A stretch of DNA of 48,706 nt from the NCBI GenBank assembly GCA_902781325.1, contig CACZJD010000016.1:1-48706 (forward strand), read 5' to 3'. A model generated the notes under the pieces. That model had not been told where the DNA came from and searched no databases. It worked only from the letters and a program-made list of their open reading frames with translations. How positions within the stretch are numbered: the first letter of the stretch is position 1; each line of letters begins with the position of its first letter. Position numbers and translations under genes: made by a program. This DNA comes from an uncultured Lachnospiraceae bacterium. GTDB taxonomy: Bacteria > Bacillota > Clostridia > Lachnospirales > Lachnospiraceae. Below are positions 7,141 to 16,762 of this stretch, piece by piece.

Positions 7141-7538
7141 ATATAGTCCGCCGTAAAAATGATCTTTTCCAACAGGCTCATGCCCGGTCTTCCTGTAGTG
7201 TGATACCTGATCGCATTGAGAATATCCTCATCCTTTACTCCATATTTTGACTGAGCCAGTTCTGCTCCGGCCTTGGAGTGAAGCAGCGATCCGCTTTTTT
7301 TCTCTATCTCAGAGAGTTCCAGCCCCGCTTTTTCACAGATCTTGAGCATTTTTCCGAGATTCATGCATTTGGCGCAGTCATGCAGAAGACCGGCCGTTTC
7401 AGCTTTATCAATGTCAAAGTCATAGCACATAGCAAGATTCGCTGCAGTGCTTGCGACATTCAACGTATGAATGAAACGACCGTATGCGAGTTCCGATTCC
7501 AGCTCTCTGATTAGATTAATGCGCTCTTTTTTGTTCAA
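7107..7538 (-). CDS. yqeK: YqeK-type HD-domain nucleotide hydrolase, truncated
   Basis: A 143-residue HD-superfamily protein. YqeK hydrolyses diadenosine tetraphosphate (Ap4A) symmetrically and is normally about 185-195 residues. The metal-binding parts are present: RFIHTLNVA, LLHDCAK (the HD doublet), LLHSKAGAELA and the RYHTTGRPGMSLLEKIIF block. After ADYI the protein ends abruptly with WARQERKWIP, which is not family-like. The normal C-terminal helices are missing, and their last part is found downstream in another frame. The product may be unstable or inactive. Position between nadD and rsfS is standard. Confidence 0.8.
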   Translation of the reverse strand: MNKKERINLIRELESELAYGRFIHTLNVASTAANLAMCYDFDIDKAETAGLLHDCAKCMNLGKMLKICEKAGLELSEIEKKSGSLLHSKAGAELAQSKYGVKDEDILNAIRYHTTGRPGMSLLEKIIFTADYIWARQERKWIP

Positions 7539-7577
7539 GGGTACGCTCCTTCATATTTGAACTTGCATATTCGAATC

Positions 7578-8210
7578 TCATTTGTATATCCCAGTTTCTA
7601 TTATATAACTTTCCAGGGCATCAGGCACGAGATAATGTACAGATTTTCCAAAAGCTGCCCTTTCGCGGATCTGGGTCGATGATATTCCGATATTCGGTAT
7701 CGACACAGGATAAATCCTGGCGCCGAAATCTCTCTCTAAAGCTTCAGTCTCTTTTTTAAATTCTTCCGGGTCCACCTGATCTTCTCTCATAGCCGCGAGA
7801 ACAGTACAGACGTCGAAGATCCTTTGCGGTTCCCTCCAGGTTCTCATGGAGCAGATCGTATCCGCCCCAACAATGAAAAACAGTTCCGATTCAGGATTCT
7901 GAGTCTTCAACTCCTCAAGTGTCTCAAAACTGTAGGTATTGCCCGGCCTGTTCACTTCGATGTCGGAAACTTCGAAGGGCTTATAACTTCCTGCCGCGAT
8001 CTTAGTCATCTCCAGCCTGACCTGGGCGGGCTGTACTTTTTTGCTCCTGTTATCCTTGAAATAGGAATGACCGGAAGGGATAAGCAGCACTCTGTCGAGC
8101 TGATACTGGTCCCTGGCCTGCTCTGCTATGATCAGATGTCCGATATGAATGGGATCAAAGGTTCCTCCGAGGATTCCGATCCTCTCCGCTTTTATCTTCT
8201 GTTCTCTCAT
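7578..8210 (-). CDS. nadD: Nicotinate-nucleotide adenylyltransferase
   Basis: A 210-residue NadD, full length. It joins nicotinate mononucleotide to AMP from ATP in NAD synthesis. The nucleotidyltransferase signature GGTFDPIHIGHL is at about residues 15-26 and the second signature is ISSTQIRER near the C-terminus. FIVGADTICSMRTWREP is a typical NadD block. It lies between yhbY and yqeK in the conserved operon order. Confidence 0.95.
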   Translation of the reverse strand: MREQKIKAERIGILGGTFDPIHIGHLIIAEQARDQYQLDRVLLIPSGHSYFKDNRSKKVQPAQVRLEMTKIAAGSYKPFEVSDIEVNRPGNTYSFETLEELKTQNPESELFFIVGADTICSMRTWREPQRIFDVCTVLAAMREDQVDPEEFKKETEALERDFGARIYPVSIPNIGISSTQIRERAAFGKSVHYLVPDALESYIIETGIYK

Positions 8211-8224
8211 GATCCCACCCCTTT

Positions 8225-8518
8225 TTACTTAGGAAGAACGATCTTAGGGTTTTCCTTAAACGGCTTATAAAGTACAAATTTTCTGCCGATGACCATCACA
8301 ACCTGTGAACGTGTGCGTCCTGCAAGCGTCTCTGCTGCTTCCCTGGGATCAACGGGAGCCATCTTCATCACAGCGCCCTTTAAAAGCTCTCTGGTGTTAA
8401 ACGCTTCCTCTGTGGAGACCACTGTCTCCGGGCTGACTCCGTTTTTGCCGATCTGAACGACCGGATCGAGCTGATTGGAAAGACCGATCAGAAACGATCT
8501 CTGTTTACTGGTAAGCAT
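8225..8518 (-). CDS. yhbY: YhbY/CRM-domain RNA-binding protein
   Basis: A 97-residue single CRM (CRS1-YhbY) domain protein associated with assembly of the 50S subunit. The GKNGVSPETVVSTEEAFNT region and the LAGRTRSQVVMVIGRKFVLYK segment are typical. It follows obgE by 18 bases. Confidence 0.92.
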   Translation of the reverse strand: MLTSKQRSFLIGLSNQLDPVVQIGKNGVSPETVVSTEEAFNTRELLKGAVMKMAPVDPREAAETLAGRTRSQVVMVIGRKFVLYKPFKENPKIVLPK

Positions 8519-8536
8519 CTTGTCTCCTTTATCAAA

Positions 8537-9883
<1,347 letters not shown>

Positions 9884-10174
9884 TTACTGCTGAGCCTCTA
9901 CGGGATGGACAGAAGCTCTCTTCTTGTCCTTGCCTACGCGCTCAAAGCGAAGGATTCCGTCGGTCAGAGCATACAGAGTGTCATCACCGCCGATGCCTAC
10001 GTTAAGACCGGGGTGAATGCTTGTGCCGCGCTGTCTGTAAAGAATGTTGCCGGCCTTGACAAACTGGCCGTCAGCCTTCTTGGCGCCAAGTCTCTTAGCA
10101 TTGGAATCACGACCGTTCTTGGTGGATCCCATTCCCTTTTTATGGGCAAAGAACTGAAGGTTCAAATTTAACAT
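9884..10174 (-). CDS. rpmA: 50S ribosomal protein L27 (with Prp-cleaved leader)
   Basis: A 96-residue L27 with the Firmicute N-terminal extension [14 protein letters not shown]. In this group the leader is removed after LQFFA by Prp to expose the residues that reach the peptidyl-transferase centre. The prp gene is immediately upstream, three bases away. The [17 protein letters not shown] block is the L27 signature. Confidence 0.97.
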   Translation of the reverse strand: MLNLNLQFFAHKKGMGSTKNGRDSNAKRLGAKKADGQFVKAGNILYRQRGTSIHPGLNVGIGGDDTLYALTDGILRFERVGKDKKRASVHPVEAQQ

Positions 10175-10176
10175 GT

Positions 10177-10533
10177 CTATACCTCCTCGATTTCGAATTT
10201 AAGATATCTCTCACCGTATTCACTCCTGATCCATTCAAGTCCGTGGATCATAGAGTCGATGAGAAGTGATGCTTCATGGGTCGGAATACTGCGGAAGGCG
10301 CATGTGATAAGGCCGCCTTCCTCACTGTCATAATCACAGCCGATATCTTCGTGAAGAAGATCCTGCAGACAATTAACAGTGTTGATGACTATTGCGGATA
10401 CTCCCGCGCACACCACATCGCCCTGCGGTTTTAAAAATCTTCCAAAGCCTCTTTCGGGCTTAAATCCCGCATGTCCGCTGCAGATAAAAGACTTGTAAGT
10501 TCCATTCTGCCTTGTGATTACAACCTGTATCAT
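10177..10533 (-). CDS. prp: Ribosomal-processing cysteine protease Prp
   Basis: A 118-residue Prp of normal length. The catalytic dyad is His21 in CSGHAG and Cys42 in [11 protein letters not shown]. It cleaves the L27 leader encoded by the next gene. Its position between rplU and rpmA is the usual one in Firmicutes. Confidence 0.94.
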   Translation of the reverse strand: MIQVVITRQNGTYKSFICSGHAGFKPERGFGRFLKPQGDVVCAGVSAIVINTVNCLQDLLHEDIGCDYDSEEGGLITCAFRSIPTHEASLLIDSMIHGLEWIRSEYGERYLKFEIEEV

Positions 10534-10547
10534 AGGAATGTCTCTAA

Positions 10548-10853
10548 TCAGCCGTTGATCTTGTCGATCTTAACGCGGGTATAGAGCTGTCTGTGACCGT
10601 TCTTCTTGTGATAACCGGTCTTTCTCTTGTAGTGATAAACTACAACCTTCTTGCCCTTGCCCTGATCCATAACAGTTCCTGTGACAGTTGCGGATGCGAC
10701 ATCTTCGCCAACCTTCATAGCGTCGCCGCCGATGCAGATTACCTTGTCAAAAGTAACCTCTGTTCCGCTCTCGCCCTCGATCTTCTCGATATCGATGATA
10801 TCTCCCTCGGAAACTTTGTACTGCTTGCCACCTGTTGCGATAATTGCGTACAT
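10548..10853 (-). CDS. rplU: 50S ribosomal protein L21
   Basis: A 101-residue L21. [18 protein letters not shown] at the start and [17 protein letters not shown] near the end are family signatures. AGGAGG is present ahead of the start. It is the first gene of the operon. An 87-base 5' leader lies between the -10 and the start, a region where L21 autogenous leader structures occur in Firmicutes; no firm match was made here. Confidence 0.97.
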   Translation of the reverse strand: MYAIIATGGKQYKVSEGDIIDIEKIEGESGTEVTFDKVICIGGDAMKVGEDVASATVTGTVMDQGKGKKVVVYHYKRKTGYHKKNGHRQLYTRVKIDKING

Positions 10854-10940
10854 TCTGGTACCTCCTTCTTATAAAAACTCGCTGATTACGGCGTCCCTAG
10901 CGCAGCACATAAAGAGCCTCATCACGCGGCATACTCAATA

Positions 10941-10969
10941 AACATAGCAGAAGGGCGAAAGCATGTCAA
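10941..10969 (-). promoter_or_regulatory. Promoter of the rplU-to-rsfS operon
   Basis: Minus-strand TTGACA (10969-10964), 17-base spacer, TATGTT (10946-10941). The -35 lies inside one arm of the hairpin at 10953-10995. Confidence 0.75.
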
Positions 10970-10995
10970 GAATGATTCGTGACATTTTTTCGCCC
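10953..10995 (-). terminator. Terminator-like hairpin after hisIE, overlapping the rplU promoter
   Basis: GGGCGAAA (10953-10960) pairs with TTTCGCCC (10988-10995), and ATGTCA pairs with TGACAT inside. On the minus strand it is followed by a short T-containing stretch (TTCTG). It is placed where the histidine operon should end, and it includes the -35 of the next operon. Confidence 0.5.
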
Positions 10996-11044
10996 TCAAT
11001 CTGATTTTTCAAAATTTATCTTTGCACCGCTGCCAAAATGCAGG

Positions 11045-12349
11045 TCAGTTCTCTTTTTTCTGTCTGCGCGCCAGTTCTCCGGTCACATCCTCCCATGTGA
11101 TCCCTTTCTCCGCCATGACCACCATCAGGTGATAAAGATAATCGGAAATCTCGTAGACGATCTCGTTGGGATTGGGATTTTTGGCCGCGATCACGATCTC
11201 TGTCGCCTCTTCGCCAAGCTTCTTGAGCATTTTGTCAAGGCCCTTGTCAAAAAGGTAATTGGTATAGGACCCCTTTTTAGGATGATCCCTGCGGTCTGTG
11301 ATCGTCTGATAATCTCTTAATAGAACTGTCTGCGGATTGAACTCCTCTTTTCCTTCCTCTGTGAGGACTTTGTTGAAAAAGCAGGAGTGACTGCCTGTAT
11401 GGCAGGCCGCCCCGATCTGTTCGACTTTGGCAAGAAGAGTATCCATATCGCAGTCGGCAGTCAGAGATTGCACGTATTGGAAATGACCGCTTGTAAGACC
11501 TTTGACCCAGATCTCATTCCTGCTTCTTGACCAGTAGGTCATCTTTCCGGTGGCTACGGTCAGGTCATAGGCCTCCTCGTTCATATAGGCCACCATGAGC
11601 ACCTGATCCGTCGAAGCCTCCTGAACGACTACCGGCAGAAGTCCGTCGGGACCGAGTTTGAAATCTCCCCACTCATACGCCGCAGTGCGCACCTTCACGG
11701 GAATTCCCGATGAGAGCAGTTTATTTCTTACAAACTGAAGCTTTCCCGTCCTCTTATTTACACCGTTTCCGGTCACACCGTTGATTCCTTCATGGGAGAG
11801 AGACACTCTCACGCAGTCATTTTCAGTGATCTGGGCAATTACAGGCAGATCTGTCCAATTACCGCTTATGCTTTCAAGGGGATCGCTGCCAACATAGACC
11901 AGGCAGCAGACATTGCCGTCAATAAGGTCCTTATTCTCAGCGATCTGGTCTTTAGAAGAGAAGCAGCACGCTATTTTGTCAGAGCCGAATTTGTCCGCCA
12001 CTTCCTGCGCGATCTGCGCATTTGAATCCTTGGAGAGGTTAAGGCACGCCATGCTGCAGCCGGCGTAGAGAAATTTCTTAATATCCTCCATCCTCCTGAC
12101 TCTTCCGGCGGCAATTACAGGGATCCGCACCGACGCGCAGATTTTACGAATGATGTCATTGTGCATCTCCTGCTCACTGTCTGAATCAGAGAGGTCAAAG
12201 ATCATCAGGGCGTCTGTAAATCCATTATCATATTGTGCCGCAAGAGCTGCGGGATCTTCATTGACTGTATTCAAATCCCCCAGGCCCTTTACTGCCTTTC
12301 CTTCATACAGATAAATGCTGGGAATCAGCTTCTTAAACTGTGTATCCAT
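11045..12349 (-). CDS. hisIE: HisA/HisF-like domain fused to HisI-HisE (phosphoribosyl-AMP cyclohydrolase / phosphoribosyl-ATP pyrophosphatase)
   Basis: A 434-residue fusion; ordinary HisIE is about 200-220. Residues 1 to about 215 resemble the HisA/HisF half-barrel ([16 protein letters not shown], then [20 protein letters not shown] and AGC). The catalytic Asp of HisF's CLDV motif is replaced (IYLY), so this part is probably not a working synthase. Residues about 225-335 are HisI with its zinc motif (TADCDMDTL, then [12 protein letters not shown]). Residues about 345-434 are HisE ([25 protein letters not shown]). The C-terminal halves catalyse steps 2 and 3 of histidine synthesis. It is the last gene of hisZGDB-IE; hisA, hisF, hisH and hisC are not in the window. 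Confidence 0.9.
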   Translation of the reverse strand: MDTQFKKLIPSIYLYEGKAVKGLGDLNTVNEDPAALAAQYDNGFTDALMIFDLSDSDSEQEMHNDIIRKICASVRIPVIAAGRVRRMEDIKKFLYAGCSMACLNLSKDSNAQIAQEVADKFGSDKIACCFSSKDQIAENKDLIDGNVCCLVYVGSDPLESISGNWTDLPVIAQITENDCVRVSLSHEGINGVTGNGVNKRTGKLQFVRNKLLSSGIPVKVRTAAYEWGDFKLGPDGLLPVVVQEASTDQVLMVAYMNEEAYDLTVATGKMTYWSRSRNEIWVKGLTSGHFQYVQSLTADCDMDTLLAKVEQIGAACHTGSHSCFFNKVLTEEGKEEFNPQTVLLRDYQTITDRRDHPKKGSYTNYLFDKGLDKMLKKLGEEATEIVIAAKNPNPNEIVYEISDYLYHLMVVMAEKGITWEDVTGELARRQKKEN

Positions 12350-12368
12350 TATTATCCTCGATAGGGGA

Positions 12369-12962
12369 TCAGAGACTCCCCTTTGTGCTCAGAACGTCTG
12401 TGATCCGTTCCTCTTTCTGTGTTGCCATGTCAAGGGCCTTGGAGAAGCACTTGAACATTCCCTCGATGATGTGATGGGCATTTGTGCCCGACAGGATCCT
12501 GAAATGAAGGTTCATCGCGGCGCTGTAGGAGACCGAATAGAAAAACTCCCGGACCAGCTCCGTGTCAAAGTCTCCGACCATGGGCGCACTGATCGGCGCT
12601 CCCTCCATGACAAAATACGGCCTTCCGCACAGGTCAACCGCGCACAGGATCAGGGCTTCGTCCATAGGAAGGACGAAAAATCCATATCTTTTGATTCCTT
12701 TCTTGTCCCCAACAGCCTCTTTGATCGCCTGCCCCAGAACAATTCCGGTATCCTCCACTGTGTGATGACCGTCCACATTAAGGTCGCCTTCCGCCTTCAG
12801 CTGCATGTCAAACAGGCCATGTCTTGTAAAAGCATCCATCATATGGTCAAAAAATCCGATCCCCGTGGAGATCTCCGCTTTTCCGCTGCCATCGATGCAG
12901 AAATTCATGGAAATATCCGTCTCGCCGGTTTTCCTGTGGATCTTCGCTGTTCTCTTATCCAT
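12369..12962 (-). CDS. hisB: Imidazoleglycerol-phosphate dehydratase
   Basis: A 197-residue monofunctional HisB. The metal-binding pairs are visible in [23 protein letters not shown] and [12 protein letters not shown]. The start at 12962 (MDKRTAK) has AGGAGG seven bases upstream; an ATG two codons earlier is too close to that site. It begins two bases after the hisD stop, suggesting translational coupling. Confidence 0.95.
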   Translation of the reverse strand: MDKRTAKIHRKTGETDISMNFCIDGSGKAEISTGIGFFDHMMDAFTRHGLFDMQLKAEGDLNVDGHHTVEDTGIVLGQAIKEAVGDKKGIKRYGFFVLPMDEALILCAVDLCGRPYFVMEGAPISAPMVGDFDTELVREFFYSVSYSAAMNLHFRILSGTNAHHIIEGMFKCFSKALDMATQKEERITDVLSTKGSL

Positions 12963-12964
12963 GA

Positions 12965-14263
12965 TCATTCCTCCTCTTCGAAACGGACAGCGATGGAATT
13001 AGCGTGCGCTGTAAGGCCCTCGCTGATCGCAAATAATTCGATATCTTTGTGAACAGCCCGAAGAGCATCCTTTGAGTAAGAAATAATGCTGCTCTTCTTG
13101 ACAAAATCATCCACTCCAAGAGGGGAGAAAAATCTCGCCGTGCCGTTTGTGGGCAGGATGTGGTTGGGGCCGGCAAAATAGTCGCCCAGCGGCTCCGAAG
13201 AATAACTCCCGAGGAAGATCGCGCCGGCATTGCGGATCTTCGTCATGACCTCATACGGATTTTCCGTGATGATCTCAAGGTGCTCGGACGCGATAGTATT
13301 GGCGGCTTCTATAAGATCCTCCATTGTATCGCCGACAAAAATGTATCCGTAGTCCTCAAGGGACTTTGTAATGATCTCTGCTCTTGAAAGCGTCTTCAAA
13401 AAGCCGTCGATCTCTTCAGAAACAGCCTTAGCGACATTTTCGTCAGTTGTCAGGAGGATTGCGCTGGCCATCGGATCGTGCTCTGCCTGGGACAGAAGAT
13501 CTGCCGCAACAAACCTGGGATTGGCTGTGCTGTCAGCGATGATCAGGATCTCGCTGGGACCTGCCACAGAGTCAATACCGGTAACACCAAAGCAGGCTTT
13601 TTTTGCCAGTGCAACAAAAATATTACCGGGCCCAGTGATTTTATCCACCTTCGGGATCGTCTCAGTGCCGTACGCCATTGCCGCGATGGCCTGTGCCCCG
13701 CCGACCTTGTAGATCTCATCGGCACCTGCGATATCAGCCGCGACAACAGTGCCTGCGGCCGCTTTGCCGTCAGCGCCGGGAGGCGTGCACATAATGATCT
13801 TTTCTACTCCCGCTACCTTCGCCGGGACAATGTTCATAAGAACGCTGGACGGATAGACAGCGCGTCCTCCCGGAACATAGCAGCCGGAAACCTCTATGGG
13901 CGTCACCTTCTGTCCGAGGATCACGCCGTCTTCCCTGGTAGTGATCCAGCTTGTGCGTTTCTGTTTCTCATGGTATTCACGGATGTTCTCCGCAGCCTTC
14001 CGCATCACGTTCACCAGGGCGGGATGCAGTTCTCTGTAAGCATCCGCGATCTCCCGCTCTGATACACGAAGCGTATCAGAAGTCAGGTCACAGCGGTCAA
14101 ATTTTTTCTCCAATGCGATTACCGCTTCGTCGCCTGATTCGCGCACGTCCGCGATTATATTCTGCACGGTCTTCTCATATTCCCCGTATCCGGAAGCCGC
14201 CCGGCCGATCAGCCTGGCGAGCGCCTGTGACTTTGTATTTTCATCGAGTTTTACTATTCTCAT
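12965..14263 (-). CDS. hisD: Histidinol dehydrogenase
   Basis: A 432-residue zinc enzyme for the last two oxidation steps of histidine synthesis. Blocks include YVPGGRAVYPSSVLM, VGGAQAIAAMAYGT, KITGPGN, AGPSE and SQAEHDPMA, plus the C-terminal EGLTAHANS with a zinc-ligand His. The start at 14263 (MRIVKLDE) gives the normal family length and has AAGGA upstream. A frame extension to 14314 would overlap hisG needlessly close to its stop. Confidence 0.96.
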   Translation of the reverse strand: MRIVKLDENTKSQALARLIGRAASGYGEYEKTVQNIIADVRESGDEAVIALEKKFDRCDLTSDTLRVSEREIADAYRELHPALVNVMRKAAENIREYHEKQKRTSWITTREDGVILGQKVTPIEVSGCYVPGGRAVYPSSVLMNIVPAKVAGVEKIIMCTPPGADGKAAAGTVVAADIAGADEIYKVGGAQAIAAMAYGTETIPKVDKITGPGNIFVALAKKACFGVTGIDSVAGPSEILIIADSTANPRFVAADLLSQAEHDPMASAILLTTDENVAKAVSEEIDGFLKTLSRAEIITKSLEDYGYIFVGDTMEDLIEAANTIASEHLEIITENPYEVMTKIRNAGAIFLGSYSSEPLGDYFAGPNHILPTNGTARFFSPLGVDDFVKKSSIISYSKDALRAVHKDIELFAISEGLTAHANSIAVRFEEEE

Positions 14264-14291
14264 CTGAGCACTTATCCTTTCTGCCTGTCTG

Positions 14292-14933
14292 TCACTCGAG
14301 GCAGTCACGCACACTTGCTATGATTTCCCTGATCCTGCGCGTCTTCATCTGCATAGAGACCTGATTGACGATCATTCTCGCAGACACGGGACACACCTCC
14401 TCCAGGACCGCAAGACCGTTCTCCCGAAGTGTCGAGCCCGTCTCCACGATATCGACGATCACATCGCCGAGATCTACGATCGGTCCCAGCTCCACGGAAC
14501 CGTTCAGTTTAATGATCTCCACTGTCTGGTGCTTCCTGTTGTAGAAATGCTCCCTTGCAATGTTCGGATATTTTGAAGTTACCCGTATCATCTCGTGGTG
14601 TTTTAAAAGTTCTCCCGCCTCTTCCGGTCCGCAGACACACATCCTGCATTTTCCGAAGCCCAGATCGAGCACTTCATATACCCGCCTGTTCTCCTCCATT
14701 ATGATGTCTGAGCCGACTACCCCGATGTCCGCCGCGCCGTATTCCACATAGGTCGGAACGTCCGGTCCTTTGGCGAGGAAAAACCTGAGTTTCTGCTCCT
14801 CATTGACAAAGATCAGTTTCCGCGAGTTCTTGTCCTTAAGTTCTTCGCAGTAATAACCGGCTTCACCCAGAAGCTTCATTGTCTGATCCGCAAGGCGTCC
14901 CTTCGTAAGGGCAATGGTTATGTAATCGTTCAC
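14292..14933 (-). CDS. hisG: ATP phosphoribosyltransferase, short form
   Basis: A 213-residue short-form HisG, which lacks the C-terminal regulatory domain and needs HisZ for activity and histidine feedback. It starts MNDYITIALTKGRLADQ from a GTG codon, with GGAGG five bases upstream. The DLGDVIVDIVETGSTLRENG block is the PRPP-binding signature. It follows hisZ by 19 bases. Confidence 0.95.
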   Translation of the reverse strand: MNDYITIALTKGRLADQTMKLLGEAGYYCEELKDKNSRKLIFVNEEQKLRFFLAKGPDVPTYVEYGAADIGVVGSDIIMEENRRVYEVLDLGFGKCRMCVCGPEEAGELLKHHEMIRVTSKYPNIAREHFYNRKHQTVEIIKLNGSVELGPIVDLGDVIVDIVETGSTLRENGLAVLEEVCPVSARMIVNQVSMQMKTRRIREIIASVRDCLE

Positions 14934-14952
14934 GCTGTCCTCCGTTTGCTCT

Positions 14953-16092
14953 TTACTCCTCTGCGCATTCCGGCAGCAGAACCGTCCTGAAGCCCGCCAT
15001 ACGGCTCATACGGGCAGTTTTGAGGGCTTCCCGGTAGTTTGAGTCATTGTAATAAATCTTTTGAATTTCGGGCTCCTCGTCGTCCACAATATGCTGTCTG
15101 TACATCGCCTCCATCAGTGTATCGATGGAGATCATGCAGCCTATGGCCGGCGCTGTTTTGCCAAAGCAGCTCAGAAGCTGGTCGTATCTTCCGCCGGACG
15201 CGACAGGCTCGCCGGTTCCGTATGTATAGCCCTTGAATATAATACCTGTATAGTAACGGTATTTGCTAAGCAGTGACAGATCGAAGCTGACATATTTTGA
15301 AAGCCCGTATGCGTCCACAACGTTAAATACATCGATCAGGCGTTTTACAGCTTTTCCGGCGCGCTTGTTCGGAGCCGACTCCCAGGCTTTGTGAAGATCC
15401 TCGGCCGTCTCCATAAAATCACGAAAGCGCAGGAACAGATCCCTGTCCTTCCTGCTGTATCCCTCACTCATTAAAAGGTCCTCGGCGGCAAAATAGTTCT
15501 TGCCTGAGATCTCATCTCTCAGGTCAGTCTCCACTTCGCTGTCCATTCCAAGATATACGCAGATCCCCTTAAAATACTCGACATTCCCGACGCTGATCTG
15601 AAACTCTTCAAGGCCTGCTGCCAGAAGGCTCTCGATCAGCATAGCGATCATTTCTCCGTCCGCCTGCGCACCGGCGTCATTGATGAGCTCGGCGCCCATC
15701 TGGAAAGTCTCCTTGCGTTTGCCCTGAAGATCCGATGTATTAGAGAAAGCGCTTCCCTGATAGCAGAAACGGAGGGGATTCTTTTCGTCCATGAAGTATT
15801 TGGCGGCGCATCTTGCTACAGAAGGCGTGAAGTCCGGCCTGAGCACCAGTGTGTTTCCCTCTTTGTCGAAGAACTTGTACAGTTCTCTTGAGGAAGTTGT
15901 CCCGATCTCATTGGAGAACACATCAAAATATTCAAATGAGGGAGTCTGAAGGTCTTTGTATCCGTACAGATGGATCTGTTCAGCGATCTTTTCGATCGTT
16001 CTGCTTCTGGCAGTGTTCTCTTTTCCATAGCAGTCCCTTACCCCTTCCGGAGTATGCAGCAGCTGCTGCGCTTTTCTGTTGGCGTAATTCAT
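14953..16092 (-). CDS. hisZ: ATP phosphoribosyltransferase regulatory subunit HisZ
   Basis: A 379-residue HisRS-like protein without tRNA-synthetase function. Class II fold markers include LHTPEGVRDCYG, the FKLQTPSFEYF-like strand (KDLQTPSFEYFDVF), TLVLRPDFTPSVAR and ASGGRYDQLLSCFG. Together with short HisG it forms the regulated first enzyme of the pathway. GGGAG lies five bases ahead of the ATG. It is the first gene of the operon, next to a strong promoter. Confidence 0.94.
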   Translation of the reverse strand: MNYANRKAQQLLHTPEGVRDCYGKENTARSRTIEKIAEQIHLYGYKDLQTPSFEYFDVFSNEIGTTSSRELYKFFDKEGNTLVLRPDFTPSVARCAAKYFMDEKNPLRFCYQGSAFSNTSDLQGKRKETFQMGAELINDAGAQADGEMIAMLIESLLAAGLEEFQISVGNVEYFKGICVYLGMDSEVETDLRDEISGKNYFAAEDLLMSEGYSRKDRDLFLRFRDFMETAEDLHKAWESAPNKRAGKAVKRLIDVFNVVDAYGLSKYVSFDLSLLSKYRYYTGIIFKGYTYGTGEPVASGGRYDQLLSCFGKTAPAIGCMISIDTLMEAMYRQHIVDDEEPEIQKIYYNDSNYREALKTARMSRMAGFRTVLLPECAEE

Positions 16093-16120
16093 GAGTTCTC
16101 CCTCGCTTTATTATGTTACA

Positions 16121-16138
16121 GTGCTAATTCGATAGCAC
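16121..16138. promoter_or_regulatory. Candidate operator of the histidine operon
   Basis: GTGCTAATTCGATAGCAC is a palindrome (GTGCTA, six-base spacer, TAGCAC) lying 15 bases downstream of the -10 and upstream of hisZ. Position fits a repressor site. A HisR/YerC-type TrpR-family regulator of histidine genes is known in Firmicutes and is a reasonable candidate, but its site was not verified. It could also act as an RNA hairpin. Confidence 0.5.
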
Positions 16139-16152
16139 GTGAAATTATTGGA

Positions 16153-16181
16153 AGTATACAGGAATATGCTCAGCCTGTCAA
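16153..16181 (-). promoter_or_regulatory. Promoter of the hisZGDB-IE operon
   Basis: Minus-strand TTGACA (16181-16176), 17-base spacer, TATACT (16158-16153). The -35 overlaps the stop codon of recU. Confidence 0.8.
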
Positions 16182-16726
16182 ATTTGCGCTTCGCTGTCTC
16201 TCTCCGCGAGGTCCCTGTTGATCATTTCCAGATACGGTACCAGAATACCATGTTTATGGGGCAGCACCCAGTTCATATCCAGTTCATCCATCCTGAAGCT
16301 TTTCCTGCCGCCCGATTCTGCGCGTTCCCAGAAAGGCAGAAAGTGCCTGAAAGGAAGATAGTAATAAAAGCCTTCTTCTGTATAACTGATCAGAAAGAAA
16401 GCGATGCCGTCCTGCTTTTCGAACAATCTCATGAACTCCACCTGATGGGGGTGGATATTCTGCAGCGCAAAGGTCTTCTGCCTGCACTCCTTGGCATCAA
16501 AACATACCGGGATTCCCTGAATCACGCCGATATAGTCTACGGTGCTCTTCTGATCAAAATAAGCGAGCGTAATATGTCTGTTCTCGCTGTCGATCTTCAT
16601 AGGGGTGATTGGAGTAGGCACTTTCTGAATGAGCGCAAGATTCTGTTCTTTGTATTTTTCATTGGTCCGGTTGATCTCGTCCTCGAAGAGAGACCCCCGG
16701 AGTCCTCTTGATTTCCATGTCGGCAT
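16178..16726 (-). CDS. recU: Holliday junction resolvase RecU
   Basis: A 182-residue RecU of the Firmicute type, which cuts four-way recombination intermediates. The nuclease core is visible as STVDYIGV followed by CFDAKEC, and the FFLISYTEEGFYYYLP strand pair is typical. The start is ATG 16726, with GGAG eight bases upstream; an in-frame GTG three codons earlier overlaps that site. Its stop overlaps the histidine promoter. RecU is more often beside ponA; here it follows an rluA-type gene. Confidence 0.9.
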   Translation of the reverse strand: MPTWKSRGLRGSLFEDEINRTNEKYKEQNLALIQKVPTPITPMKIDSENRHITLAYFDQKSTVDYIGVIQGIPVCFDAKECRQKTFALQNIHPHQVEFMRLFEKQDGIAFFLISYTEEGFYYYLPFRHFLPFWERAESGGRKSFRMDELDMNWVLPHKHGILVPYLEMINRDLAERDSEAQI

Positions 16727-16762
16727 AGCAGCCACTCCCGTTCTGTTGTAATAACCCGGCTT

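Noticed and set aside
10854-10940. rplU leader considered as an L21 autogenous regulatory RNA
   Set aside because: The leader has a suitable length, but no consensus structure could be confirmed by eye.
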